In this document: in pieces, positions 1 to 8,422 of the stretch
How positions within the stretch are numbered: the stretch's first letter is position 1
How the letters are laid out: each line of letters begins with the position of its first letter
DNA from: JAIBCC01 sp963763855
GTDB taxonomy: Bacteria; Acidobacteriota; Blastocatellia; Pyrinomonadales; Pyrinomonadaceae
DNA: 64,000 nt
Reading direction: 5' to 3'
Assembly (NCBI GenBank): GCA_963763855.1
Contig: CAVXPU010000005.1
Coordinates: 3,305,788-3,369,787, forward strand
Notes under the pieces: model-generated
Told to the model about the DNA's origin: nothing
Seen by the model: the letters and a program-made list of their open reading frames with translations, nothing else
Database searches by the model: none
Position numbers and translations under genes: made by a program

Positions 1-2003
1 TTCTGCGTGATTCTTCCGCCTTGATATGTTACTTCCACCAAATCAGAAAATAAATTTCCGCCCTTGGTATTAACAAATGATGTGCCTTCTGCACCACCGG
101 CTTGCTGATCTGCTTCACGACTTTGATTAACTCCCAGTTTTGCGGCAGTTTTCGGAGAAACTAAAGCCACATTGTCCCAAGTGATTTTGGTTAAAGGGTT
201 AGGTAATTCCTGCAACCAGCCGTTATTTGAATAACGACCATCGTAAACGCTTGGATCAGGCAAAATCGAAAATTCAATCGTTCCGCTTCCACTTGGTGCA
301 GTGGTCGGCTGGCTTAAAAATGCACTATTCAAAGAAACTGTTTTCGCGGGCAAAGCCGAATTCTCAACCGAGCCGCTGTGAACAGCTTTACGCCAAGCTT
401 TTTCATCGGCTAAACCATTCGTCTTCCAATAATCCTTAACGATGTCGAGTTCTTTTTTCTCGAAATTTTCTTTGGCAAAAAGTTGTACAATTTCGTGATG
501 CGATTTTCCGTCGTAGAGCGGAACTACCAATGGCTGAACGATTGTTGCCGTTCCATTATATGCCCGCGTATCACTCCATGTTTCGAGAAAATGTTTGCCG
601 TTTACGTGCCAATGACAAACTTCAGCGGTTTCATCGATTGTGTTGCCGACGTGAACCCGAAGCGGAAGTTTCTTGTCATCAAGCATCAATTCTTTGCTCA
701 ATTTCGCATCGGCAGGAGAATAATAAACAGGATTTCCGCCCAAAATTACTAACATTTTGACCGTTCCGCTATTAATTTCGCCAACCAATTCCTTCAAACC
801 TTCAGCTTGAGTTTTTTCTGTGTTTGGACTAAACGAATCTGTGTAAGTAACAGTTTGACCTACGTTTCCAAGCGTTGCATTGATCGCATGTGCAAGAGCA
901 TGAACGACTGCCGGCTGATTATCTCCGGCTACAACGAGTGATTTACCTTTATGCTCGAGCAAATCTTTCGCCATTACGTCAACCCATTTATTTGTATAAG
1001 ATGAAGTCGCACCCGCAACACCGATTGCCTTCGCGATTGCCTTTGCAATTTCAGGCATTTCGCTTGGTTTAACACCCAAACGATGGTCTGCTTTCGCTCC
1101 GGTTAAGCTCAAAGTAGTTTCAACCGCATACAAACGGTTCATGCCTTCTTTTTCTTCAGAAACCTTTCTTCCTTTGGAAAAATCCTTCATATAACGAACG
1201 TTTCGTCCGCCAAAAAGGTCAGCATCTAAAGTTAAAATGCGTTCCGCTTTATCAAATTGATAAACGGTATTGACCGCCGAACCAAAAGCAAGTTTCGCTC
1301 CCGCGTTTGCGTTATCCGCATTAACAGGTTCGTATTGATACCATTTTGCATTCGGCAATTCAGATAAGATTTGATTAAATTGTGCAATAAGTGTGGGTGA
1401 AGTTACGGTTTCGGTTAAAAAACGAATACCCTGTCCGCCATCTTTTCGGCTTTCTTCGATTGTACCGCGAAGAGTGCCGACAAACGATTGCCACGTTTTT
1501 ACTTCGCCGCGAAAACGGACTTCTTGTGAACGATCAGGGTCGTATAATGAAAGAATTTCAGCCTGTGCGTAAACATCAGTTGCACCAAGGCTTCCGGCGT
1601 GTTCCGGATTTCCCTCAATTTTCGTAGGACGTCCTTCATTTGAGCGTGCTAAAAGTCCTGTCGCAATTCCGCCAAGCGTAGTTGCGGTTGCAAAATACAA
1701 TGGTTTTCCGGGAACGATCTCCTCGGGCTGCTTAACATAAGGGATGATTTTTTCAGCCGGCTGGACGGTACATCCGCTTAAACCTGCAAGTGCAAGCGAA
1801 GCCCCCATGATTTTGATAAAGCTCCGGCGGCTTTTCGAATCATTCCATTCTTCGGCGTGCTGCGGGTATTCACGTGAAACGAACTCCGCAAATTCCGGTG
1901 CGTCAACAAATTCTTCAACACTACGCCAATAATTCTTTCCATTTTGCGAAAGAATTCTGTTTCGTAATAAGGCAAAGTTTGATTTACTGTCTTTGCTAGG
2001 CAT
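1..2003 (-). CDS. actB: ActB, molybdopterin-oxidoreductase/Fe-S subunit of alternative complex III (3' end outside window)
   Basis: This frame is open from an ATG at 2003 to the window edge, so about 667 N-terminal residues are present and the C-terminus is missing. A GAGG ribosome-binding site lies 6 bp upstream of the ATG. The protein has a long N-terminal lead, then a twin-arginine-like SRRSFIK motif and a hydrophobic stretch ending in LSGC near residue 76, typical of a TAT-exported lipoprotein-like anchor. The remainder resembles the molybdopterin-oxidoreductase-like part of ActB, which in this family lacks the cofactor and pairs with a C-terminal ferredoxin-like part. It follows the pentahaem gene actA by 93 bp on the same strand, the usual order of quinol:cytochrome c oxidoreductase (alternative complex III) operons. 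The complex sits in the cytoplasmic membrane facing the periplasm. Confidence 0.85.
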   Translation of the reverse strand, partial: MPSKDSKSNFALLRNRILSQNGKNYWRSVEEFVDAPEFAEFVSREYPQHAEEWNDSKSRRSFIKIMGASLALAGLSGCTVQPAEKIIPYVKQPEEIVPGKPLYFATATTLGGIATGLLARSNEGRPTKIEGNPEHAGSLGATDVYAQAEILSLYDPDRSQEVRFRGEVKTWQSFVGTLRGTIEESRKDGGQGIRFLTETVTSPTLIAQFNQILSELPNAKWYQYEPVNADNANAGAKLAFGSAVNTVYQFDKAERILTLDADLFGGRNVRYMKDFSKGRKVSEEKEGMNRLYAVETTLSLTGAKADHRLGVKPSEMPEIAKAIAKAIGVAGATSSYTNKWVDVMAKDLLEHKGKSLVVAGDNQPAVVHALAHAINATLGNVGQTVTYTDSFSPNTEKTQAEGLKELVGEINSGTVKMLVILGGNPVYYSPADAKLSKELMLDDKKLPLRVHVGNTIDETAEVCHWHVNGKHFLETWSDTRAYNGTATIVQPLVVPLYDGKSHHEIVQLFAKENFEKKELDIVKDYWKTNGLADEKAWRKAVHSGSVENSALPAKTVSLNSAFLSQPTTAPSGSGTIEFSILPDPSVYDGRYSNNGWLQELPNPLTKITWDNVALVSPKTAAKLGVNQSREADQQAGGAEGTSFVNTKGGNLFSDLVEVTYQGGRITQ

Positions 2004-2096
2004 TAATTTCCTCTATTATGTTAGTTCCAAATTCAAAGTTTCAAATTAAAAGTGTCTTCTTAAAATCCGAAGTTTGGAATATTATTTCTTAAAATT

Positions 2097-2753
2097 TTAT
2101 CGATGACATGTCGAACAACTTGTCAACTGCTGACGGCTGCGGATTTTATATTCTTTTGTCAATTCCGTTTTTTCTTCTGCCGATAAATTATCTTGGTAAG
2201 CTGTATTAAATATCTCTGATTTCGGTCTTACAAATTGCGATGGGTCTTTGTGACAAGCCAAACACCACTCCATCTGCAGAGTATTTTCCTGATAAACACT
2301 TGGCATATTCGCAATATCACCATGACAACTCGAACACCCAATCCCTTTTGCGACGTGAATTGAGTGGTTAAAATAAGCATATTCCGGTAAATCATGAACT
2401 CTCTGCCATTCAAGCGGTTTATTTTCCCGATAGCTTGCTCTAACCGGTTCAAGATAAGGACTGTCGTTCCAAATCTGCGTATGACAATTCATACAAGTTT
2501 GAGTTGAAGGCATTCCAGCCGAAGCCGCAGTTTCAACCGAAGTATGACAATATCTGCAATCAATTCCGTCGTCGCCTACGTGATGCTTGTGCGAAAATTG
2601 AACCGGTTGCTGACGTTCGATGTATCTCCCCGTTAAGTATGATGAACGGGCAACTACGGTATAAACAAATCCGCCCACAGCCGCTAAGATAACCGCTCCG
2701 ACTAAACTTGCTTTGGCAATGCTGTTAGCACTTCGATGAAATAACTGAGCCAT
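2097..2753 (-). CDS. actA: ActA, pentahaem cytochrome c subunit of alternative complex III
   Basis: The 218-residue protein has one N-terminal membrane helix (about residues 15-34) and then a periplasmic domain with five CxxCH haem c sites: C66-H70, C87-H91, C140-H144, C164-H168 and C213-H217. Five haems, one anchor and an ActB-like gene immediately downstream identify the multihaem subunit of alternative complex III, which passes electrons from quinol to a soluble cytochrome or terminal oxidase. Many FxHxxH-type histidines between the haem sites can supply axial ligands. It is the first gene of the operon visible here. Confidence 0.9.
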   Translation of the reverse strand: MAQLFHRSANSIAKASLVGAVILAAVGGFVYTVVARSSYLTGRYIERQQPVQFSHKHHVGDDGIDCRYCHTSVETAASAGMPSTQTCMNCHTQIWNDSPYLEPVRASYRENKPLEWQRVHDLPEYAYFNHSIHVAKGIGCSSCHGDIANMPSVYQENTLQMEWCLACHKDPSQFVRPKSEIFNTAYQDNLSAEEKTELTKEYKIRSRQQLTSCSTCHR

Positions 2754-2989
2754 ATTTTTTTTCGAACAAAATTACAATTTGCCTGGAAACCCAAGATTTT
2801 CAGTATTCAACCCAATCTTGACTTTTTTGTTAAGATAAATTTGTAAAAGTTATATTAAGAACTGCTTTGCTATCTTAACTAATTTTGCCCATTTAGCAAA
2901 ATTAAATTAGAAAATTACTATACTTTTATTGTTTGTACAAGTTTTCACAATATAAGTTTAACTGATAAAACTAATTAATTTGTCAGGCT

Positions 2990-3910
2990 TTACCCTCGTG
3001 TCAAAAGTGCGACGCCAATCGCGGTTGCAGAATCTTTTAATTCGCCGGCGATAATCTTAGTTGAGGCAAAAGCAGGCTCGAAAGCGAGTTCTTTGGCTCT
3101 CTCAATTATTCCGTTAATAACAAATCCTTCGGCATCAACCACATCACCACCGATGACAATTTTTTCAATATTTAAAAGGTTTATAACGCTGGCAACGCCG
3201 GTTCCAACAAACATTCCGGTTCTTTGCAGCATCATTTGGGCAAATTCATCGCCTTTACCTGATTCCGTTACAACGTCTGCGACCGTGAAATTTTCCTCGC
3301 CAATACTGACTAATGAAGACGTCTGATCTTGATGAAATCGATTTCTGATTCGCCTGATAATGTTAGCTGAAGAAGCAACTTCTTCAAGTCTCATACCCTC
3401 AGAATCAATTGTCATATAGCCAAATTCACCTGCAAAGCCCGAATTTCCCCGCCAAATTTGACCGTTCAGAATAATAGCTCCGCCAACTCCCGCACCAAGC
3501 GTAACGTAGAACATATCTTTGCTTCCGCGTCCCGCACCCATTATATATTCGCCATATGCGGCGGCATTTGCGTCATTTTCTACCAAGGCTTCCAGTCCCG
3601 TTTCCGCCTTAACTCGATTCACAAAATCAACTTCGGTCTGCTCAGGAATCTGGCTCGAAAAAGCTACGCGGTTTGTCTGATGATTAACCAAACCCGGCAC
3701 AGCGATACCGATTTTTTTGATATTTCCGTAATTATCCTTTAATTGATTGATAAACGTAATCAATTGCGAGAAGAGATCTTCTCCGGAATTTACTGAAAAC
3801 CTATCGGAATACTGCGTTTCGTTATTGCTGCCTAAAGCCACAGCTTTAAGCATCGAATTTGAAACTTCAATTCCGACAAATTTTTCATTTGATTGCACCG
3901 CATCACTCAT
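2990..3910 (-). CDS. ROK-family sugar kinase or regulator lacking the zinc motif
   Basis: A 306-residue ROK-fold protein. The N-terminal phosphate-loop region (VGIEVSNSMLKAVAL), the IAVPGLVN segment, the catalytic-type ENDANAAAYGE motif near residues 111-121 and the glycine-rich TLGAGVGGAII motif are all present, as in glucokinase and N-acetylmannosamine kinase. The usual GEiGH histidine is a tyrosine (GEFGY), and the C-x-C-G-x2-G-C zinc site that normally follows is absent. There is no N-terminal helix-turn-helix, so it is more likely an enzyme than a NagC-type repressor. It stands alone between divergent neighbours, and its sugar substrate cannot be read from the sequence. Confidence 0.75.
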   Translation of the reverse strand: MSDAVQSNEKFVGIEVSNSMLKAVALGSNNETQYSDRFSVNSGEDLFSQLITFINQLKDNYGNIKKIGIAVPGLVNHQTNRVAFSSQIPEQTEVDFVNRVKAETGLEALVENDANAAAYGEYIMGAGRGSKDMFYVTLGAGVGGAIILNGQIWRGNSGFAGEFGYMTIDSEGMRLEEVASSANIIRRIRNRFHQDQTSSLVSIGEENFTVADVVTESGKGDEFAQMMLQRTGMFVGTGVASVINLLNIEKIVIGGDVVDAEGFVINGIIERAKELAFEPAFASTKIIAGELKDSATAIGVALLTRG

Positions 3911-4106
3911 TAACTTTTATCCTGAAATAAACTACTTTTGGTTAGAAACTAGGCTGATTGTAGTAAGTCGTTTCAAAACTGTCAAACAACGTCCGGCATT
4001 ATAATTTGCGGTAAAAGCAGCTATCAAAAACCCTTATAACAGATTGTTTAAGTTTGACTGATAGCCCTGAGAAAGCTAATCTTTTGTAGTTGCCTGAAAC
4101 GTCACA

Positions 4107-4826
4107 ATGGAACAACATTATTTTTACCAAATCATAGAGCAATACGGCATTTACGCGGTTTTTGTACTCTGCACCGTTGAAGGAGACATAACTCTGTTAA
4201 TTTCAGGGGTTTTGGCACACAGCGGTTTTTTTGGTAAATACAGTTTTTTGAAGGTTCTTTTGGCAGGAATGTTGGGTGGCGTAGTGGGAGATAGTTTCGG
4301 CTATTGGGTTGGTAGGTTTTTTGCACATAGAATTAGCAATTACAAATTTTACCAAAGTGCCCAACCCAGGATTGAAAGGCTCGTTGATAAATTTGGCGGT
4401 GCGGCAATTATCATCTCCAAATATATTTATGGAATTCGTATAGCAATTTGCATTTCTAGCGGTGTTGGTCGAATGCCGTTTTTGCGTTTTCTGTTTAATG
4501 ACTTTATCAGTTGTGCGGTTTGGGCTTTGATTTTGGCGGGAGTCGGATTTTTCTTTAGTGGTGCGATAACGAGTATTATTGGCGACTTTCAACAGATCGG
4601 AATCGTTCTTTTCATAATAGTCGTTTTTGGAGTTATCAGCTTATATTTATTGGAAAGATTCTGGTTGTCGAAAAAAGTGGAAGAAGCCGATCCTGAAACT
4701 ATTCTTAAACTTGAGGAAAAACTACACGACATTGAAGATCGCTTGCATATTCCACATCGCCACGAAGAGAAATTAGAAAAAGAACAGCAAAAACGCGAAG
4801 AGCTTGACAAGATTTCTGACAAATAA
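4107..4826 (+). CDS. DedA-family membrane protein
   Basis: A 239-residue integral membrane protein with the DedA/SNARE-associated fold: re-entrant hydrophobic segments near 14-34 and 48-75, the SKYIYGIRIAICISSG segment that corresponds to the family's conserved RFxPGxR loop, then two C-terminal helices near 125-185. A charged, probably helical tail of about 45 residues (EEADPETILKLEEKLHD onward) extends into the cytoplasm and is longer than in typical DedA proteins. DedA proteins are linked to undecaprenyl-phosphate or phospholipid flipping and membrane potential. The GHMP kinase gene starts 9 bp downstream, so the two are probably co-transcribed. Confidence 0.8.
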   Translation: MEQHYFYQIIEQYGIYAVFVLCTVEGDITLLISGVLAHSGFFGKYSFLKVLLAGMLGGVVGDSFGYWVGRFFAHRISNYKFYQSAQPRIERLVDKFGGAAIIISKYIYGIRIAICISSGVGRMPFLRFLFNDFISCAVWALILAGVGFFFSGAITSIIGDFQQIGIVLFIIVVFGVISLYLLERFWLSKKVEEADPETILKLEEKLHDIEDRLHIPHRHEEKLEKEQQKREELDKISDK

Positions 4827-4835
4827 ATTTTAACT

Positions 4836-5843
4836 ATGATTATTGAAGCTTCTGCTCCAACTAGAGTTGATCTAGCCGGCGGCACAATTGATATTCCCCC
4901 TATTTTTTTGTTTCACGAAGGTGCCTCAACGGTAAATTTTGCCGTGAGCTTATTGGCATACTGCCGTCTAGAAACCCGCAATGACAACAAGATTTTTATC
5001 GAATCAATCGATCGAAAGGAATCTTTTGAAACTTCAATCGAAAACATCGGAAGCTTAAAAAATGAACCGCGTCTGGAACTTCTTTCGAAACTTATTTATT
5101 TCTTCAAACCCGAAACCGGATTCAATATGATTACGAAAGCCGAAGCTCCGGCGGGTGCTGGTCTGGCGGGAAGTTCTACACTCAACATTGCCTGCGTTGG
5201 TGCATTAAACAGATTAGTTGGAAATCGTTACGCTCCGGAAAAATTCATCCCGATTGCCAATAGTATTGAAACTACTGTAATTAACGTAATTGCCGGATTT
5301 CAGGATTATTATTCAGCCCAATACGGCGGCGTCGCTTCAATCCATTTTCGACCTGATGGAATTGAACGCGAAGCTCTAAATGTTGACACAAAAACACTTG
5401 AAGACAGAATCGTTGTGCTTTACACAGGCGAACCTCGTAACTCAGGAACAAATAATTGGGAAATCACCAAAGCTCATATCGATGGCGATAGGGATATTTT
5501 CAACATATTTGAAGGCATTCGCGATACTTCGATCAAAATCCGCCAAGCCCTGCTAAATGCAGATTGGAATCTCGTTGGCGATTTATTAAAAACCGCCCAT
5601 CCGCAACGCAAAAAACTTTCGCCAAATATCACAACTCCGAGAATGGACGAACTTATCAACATCGCCCTTGCAAACGGAGCGATCGCTCCAAAAGTCTGCG
5701 GTGCTGGCGGCGGCGGTTGCATGGCGTTATTTTGCGAAGACGGCAGAAAGACAGAAGTTGAAGCTGCTTTGCGAAAGGAAGCCGATGCTGAAGTATTGGA
5801 TTGGAAAGTTTCGGCGGATGGCTTGGTTATTAAAGAATCCTAG
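4836..5843 (+). CDS. GHMP-family kinase (heptose/sugar or mevalonate-pathway type)
   Basis: A 335-residue GHMP kinase. It has the N-terminal APTRVDLAGGTID substrate motif, the ATP loop PAGAGLAGSSTLN near residue 105, and the C-terminal CGAGGGGCMALF motif. The sequence around the DLAGG motif resembles D-glycero-D-manno-heptose 7-phosphate kinase and fucokinase-like members, which act in glycan precursor synthesis. It is encoded 9 bp after the DedA gene. The exact sugar substrate is not determinable from sequence. Confidence 0.75.
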   Translation: MIIEASAPTRVDLAGGTIDIPPIFLFHEGASTVNFAVSLLAYCRLETRNDNKIFIESIDRKESFETSIENIGSLKNEPRLELLSKLIYFFKPETGFNMITKAEAPAGAGLAGSSTLNIACVGALNRLVGNRYAPEKFIPIANSIETTVINVIAGFQDYYSAQYGGVASIHFRPDGIEREALNVDTKTLEDRIVVLYTGEPRNSGTNNWEITKAHIDGDRDIFNIFEGIRDTSIKIRQALLNADWNLVGDLLKTAHPQRKKLSPNITTPRMDELINIALANGAIAPKVCGAGGGGCMALFCEDGRKTEVEAALRKEADAEVLDWKVSADGLVIKES

Positions 5844-5933
5844 AATTATAATCCTACCGCAAACTTGGTCTATTATAACGTCTTCAAATGGGACAGTTTT
5901 TGTCTCTCCCCCAAATTTTGAGGAGACTTCTTT

Positions 5934-6653
5934 ATGAGTAAATTATTACTTTCAACCTTTATTTTATTGTCGTTCTTCGCTTTTTCAACTCAAGCCCAAA
6001 ATAGAAGGCTTGAAAATCTGGCTAGTGATTTACAACGCAGTGCGGACGATTTAGCGGATAAGGCTTACAGTGAATTCAGCAATCGCTCAAGCAATAGCCG
6101 GAGCGAAACCGAGAATCTTTTGCTTGCTCAGCAGATTCGGGCTTCGGCAGAGATATTCAAACGTTTGGTTAGCGATAATCGCAGAGATTCCGAACTTCGC
6201 GATGCGGCAAACGTTCTTAATGATCTTTCAAAACGTGCGACTTTCAATTACGCATTGAGCGATTATTTCCGCAAAGTGCAGCGAAATATTGATGATGTTA
6301 CGCGGTCAATTGGCGGCGGCTCGGGCAGAGACGAACCCAAACTTGAAAAAGAAGTAATTGGCAGAGTTCGCTGGCGGGGAACGATTGACGATGAAGTTCA
6401 ATTATTTATTCGCGAGAGTAAAGTTGAAGTAAAAACGATTTCCGGAACGACTTACAACGATGCGATTTTCGATTTCACTTCAGGTTTGCCAAACCGAAAA
6501 GTTGACGTATTTGTTAATAAAAAGAAAGGACGCGGCTCTGTGAAAGTAATTCAATCACCAAGTCGGGAAAACGATTTTACAACTGTCATTCAAATACGCG
6601 ATAAAGATGGTGGAGCGAGAGAATACGATTTGGATATTTATTGGACGCGTTAA
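5934..6653 (+). CDS. Secreted protein of unknown function
   Basis: A 239-residue protein with a clear Sec signal peptide (KLLLSTFILLSFFAFSTQAQ, cleavage near residue 21). A helical region rich in Ser, Asn and Arg follows (21-120), then a predicted beta-rich C-terminal half (about 130-239) beginning VIGRVRWRGTIDDEV. I do not recognise the family. A GAGGAG ribosome-binding site precedes the ATG. The neighbours give no functional clue. Confidence 0.6.
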   Translation: MSKLLLSTFILLSFFAFSTQAQNRRLENLASDLQRSADDLADKAYSEFSNRSSNSRSETENLLLAQQIRASAEIFKRLVSDNRRDSELRDAANVLNDLSKRATFNYALSDYFRKVQRNIDDVTRSIGGGSGRDEPKLEKEVIGRVRWRGTIDDEVQLFIRESKVEVKTISGTTYNDAIFDFTSGLPNRKVDVFVNKKKGRGSVKVIQSPSRENDFTTVIQIRDKDGGAREYDLDIYWTR

Positions 6654-6702
6654 AGGACGCGGCAGGGAAGTTTCAACCACCGCTTCCCCTTTGTATAATC
6701 TT

Positions 6703-7398
6703 TTAGGTCTGAGAAATCGCTTTCGCTAATGACTTAAAGATATCCCTTCCGTCATTCGAGCCGAGAAGTTCTTCGCACGCACGCTCGGGATGCGGCATCA
6801 TACCCAAAACATTTCGCTCTAAATTACTGATTCCGGCGATGTTAGACCTTGCTCCATTTGGATTTGCATCGTCTGTAACGTTTCCTTTTTCATCACAATA
6901 GCGAAAAACAATCTGTCCGTTTTCTTCGAGATTATTAAAAGTTTCGTCGTCGCAAACGTAATTTCCTTCCGCATGTGCGATTGGAATCGAAAGAACTTTG
7001 CCAATTTCCACCTCGCTTGTGTAAGGCGTATTTTGGTTTTCTACTCTTAAATTAACGTGGTTGCAAATAAAATGCAGATCGCGATTACGAATTAACGCAC
7101 CCGGCAAAAGTCCTGCTTCGCATAGAATTTGAAATCCATTACAAATGCCAAAAACAAACTTCCCTCGTGCCGCAAACTCCTTAACAGATTGCATCACCGG
7201 AGAAAATTTTGCCAAAGCACCACACCGTAAATAGTCGCCGTAGGAAAAGCCGCCGGGCACAATAACAGCATCATAACTGCTCAAATCAGTCTGCTTATGC
7301 CAAATAAAGTCAACGGGTTGCCCGACGTGCTTTGAAAAAACATGATACGCGTCGTGATCGCAGTTAGAACCCGGAAAAACAATTACTCCAAATTTCAT
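6703..7398 (-). CDS. purQ: PurQ, glutaminase subunit of FGAM synthase
   Basis: A 231-residue class I glutamine amidotransferase. It shows the PGSNCDHDA N-terminal motif, the nucleophile elbow GICNGFQIL and the His/Glu pair in MPHPERA. It supplies ammonia from glutamine to PurL for formylglycinamidine ribonucleotide synthesis, the fourth step of purine biosynthesis, in the cytoplasm. purS ends 2 bp upstream, so the two are translationally coupled. This is the split PurS/PurQ/PurL arrangement. purL is not in the window. Confidence 0.95.
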   Translation of the reverse strand: MKFGVIVFPGSNCDHDAYHVFSKHVGQPVDFIWHKQTDLSSYDAVIVPGGFSYGDYLRCGALAKFSPVMQSVKEFAARGKFVFGICNGFQILCEAGLLPGALIRNRDLHFICNHVNLRVENQNTPYTSEVEIGKVLSIPIAHAEGNYVCDDETFNNLEENGQIVFRYCDEKGNVTDDANPNGARSNIAGISNLERNVLGMMPHPERACEELLGSNDGRDIFKSLAKAISQT

Positions 7399-7400
7399 TT

Positions 7401-7643
7401 TTATTCTATTTCCACCCTAAAATCTTCAATCACAGGATTTGCCAAAACATCTTTGGCAATTTGCCTTACAATCTCGCCAGCTTCCTTTTCCGATAAACCG
7501 TCAGCCAATTGAACCTCGAAATATTTACCCTGCCTGATGTCTAAAACCTTATCAAATCCCAATAACTCGACCGAATGCTGAATCGCTTTTCCCTGCGGAT
7601 CAAGCACGCTCGGCTTAAGCGTAACGTAAACTTTTGCTCTCAT
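7401..7643 (-). CDS. purS: PurS subunit of FGAM synthase
   Basis: An 80-residue protein of the PurS family, with the typical start KVYVTLKPSVLDPQGKAI and the later VEQLADGLSEKEAGE-type region. PurS dimers bridge PurQ and the small form of PurL. It lies directly upstream of purQ with a 2 bp gap. The ATG at 7643 gives the standard family length. Confidence 0.93.
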   Translation of the reverse strand: MRAKVYVTLKPSVLDPQGKAIQHSVELLGFDKVLDIRQGKYFEVQLADGLSEKEAGEIVRQIAKDVLANPVIEDFRVEIE

Positions 7644-7768
7644 AAAAATAATTTAACTCCCAAAATAACGCAAAATCTTGTTTACATTATCGTCTTAGTG
7701 TATTATTTCGACAATGCACGGCAATCAAAATTAAATTTTTCCCTAAAAAAGGAGATTCAAAATAATAT

Positions 7769-8152
7769 ATGCAAAATCAAAAGTCAGCTTTAGGTATGGA
7801 CGGTAACATAACCGCCCTTCTTGGTTACATCATCGGAATCGTTGCTTTGGTTCTGATTTTCATTGAAAAAGATAACAAGTTTGTCCGTTTTCATGCCCTG
7901 CAATCAGTACTCTGGGCAGTTGCTTACATTGTTTCAATTATTGCGGTAATGATTGTCGGATTAATCATAAGTGCAGTATTGGGTTCTATTTCAGGAACAT
8001 TAGGCACGATCAGCGGAATACTTTTCGGACTTCTTTACTTTGCTTTAATCATCGGATTCTTAGGCGGCTTAATTTATGCGGCTATTAAAGCATACGGCGG
8101 CACCCAATTCAAACTTCCATTCGTTGGCAATTTAGCTGAAAAATGGGTTTAG
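7769..8152 (+). CDS. DUF4870/Tic20-like small membrane protein
   Basis: A 127-residue protein with about three hydrophobic helices (residues 13-33, 46-75, 80-107). The segments FIEKDNKFVRFHALQS and an IYAAIKAYGG-type loop before the last segment are typical of DUF4870 membrane proteins. An AAGGAG ribosome-binding site lies upstream of the ATG. Function is unknown for the family. The IS1182-type element starts 23 bp after its stop codon. Confidence 0.7.
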   Translation: MQNQKSALGMDGNITALLGYIIGIVALVLIFIEKDNKFVRFHALQSVLWAVAYIVSIIAVMIVGLIISAVLGSISGTLGTISGILFGLLYFALIIGFLGGLIYAAIKAYGGTQFKLPFVGNLAEKWV

Positions 8153-8236
8153 AAATCAATTAAATTTTAAGAATCGAGGCTGTCTGAAAAGGCGGCTTCT
8201 TTTTCATTTTAAAAGAACTTAGTTTAAAATATTGAT

Positions 8237-8413
8237 ATGAGCAAAAAAGCAGTATTCAAACGATATGTGCAGAATCAGCCGATGTTGTTGCCGCCGAGTT
8301 TGGATGAATTGATACCTGAGAAGCATCCGGTGCGGGTGGTCGATGAGGTTATCGAACGCATCAATATCGGTGAATTGGAACAGAGTTATAAAGGCGGCGG
8401 GACGTCGAGTTAA
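8237..8413 (+). CDS. N-terminal fragment of the IS1182-type transposase (58 aa, ends at in-frame TAA)
   Basis: This frame encodes 58 residues starting MSKKAVFKRYVQNQPMLLPP and ending KGGGTSS. It is the conserved N-terminal part of IS1182-family transposases and is in the same frame as the main ORF downstream. Family members normally continue SSYHPRMLLK, so the TAA at 8411 replaces the expected tyrosine codon. The other copy of the element has exactly the same stop. Confidence 0.85.
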   Translation: MSKKAVFKRYVQNQPMLLPPSLDELIPEKHPVRVVDEVIERINIGELEQSYKGGGTSS

Positions 8414-8422
8414 CATCCGCGG

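Noticed and set aside
227..1932. Several plus-strand frames in the first 2 kb
   Set aside because: They lie opposite the clear actB coding frame and have no coding signals of their own.
6660..6700. A terminator between the secreted-protein gene and purQ
   Set aside because: GGGAAG/CTTCCC gives only a 6-bp stem with a long loop and a weak T-run, so it is not convincing.
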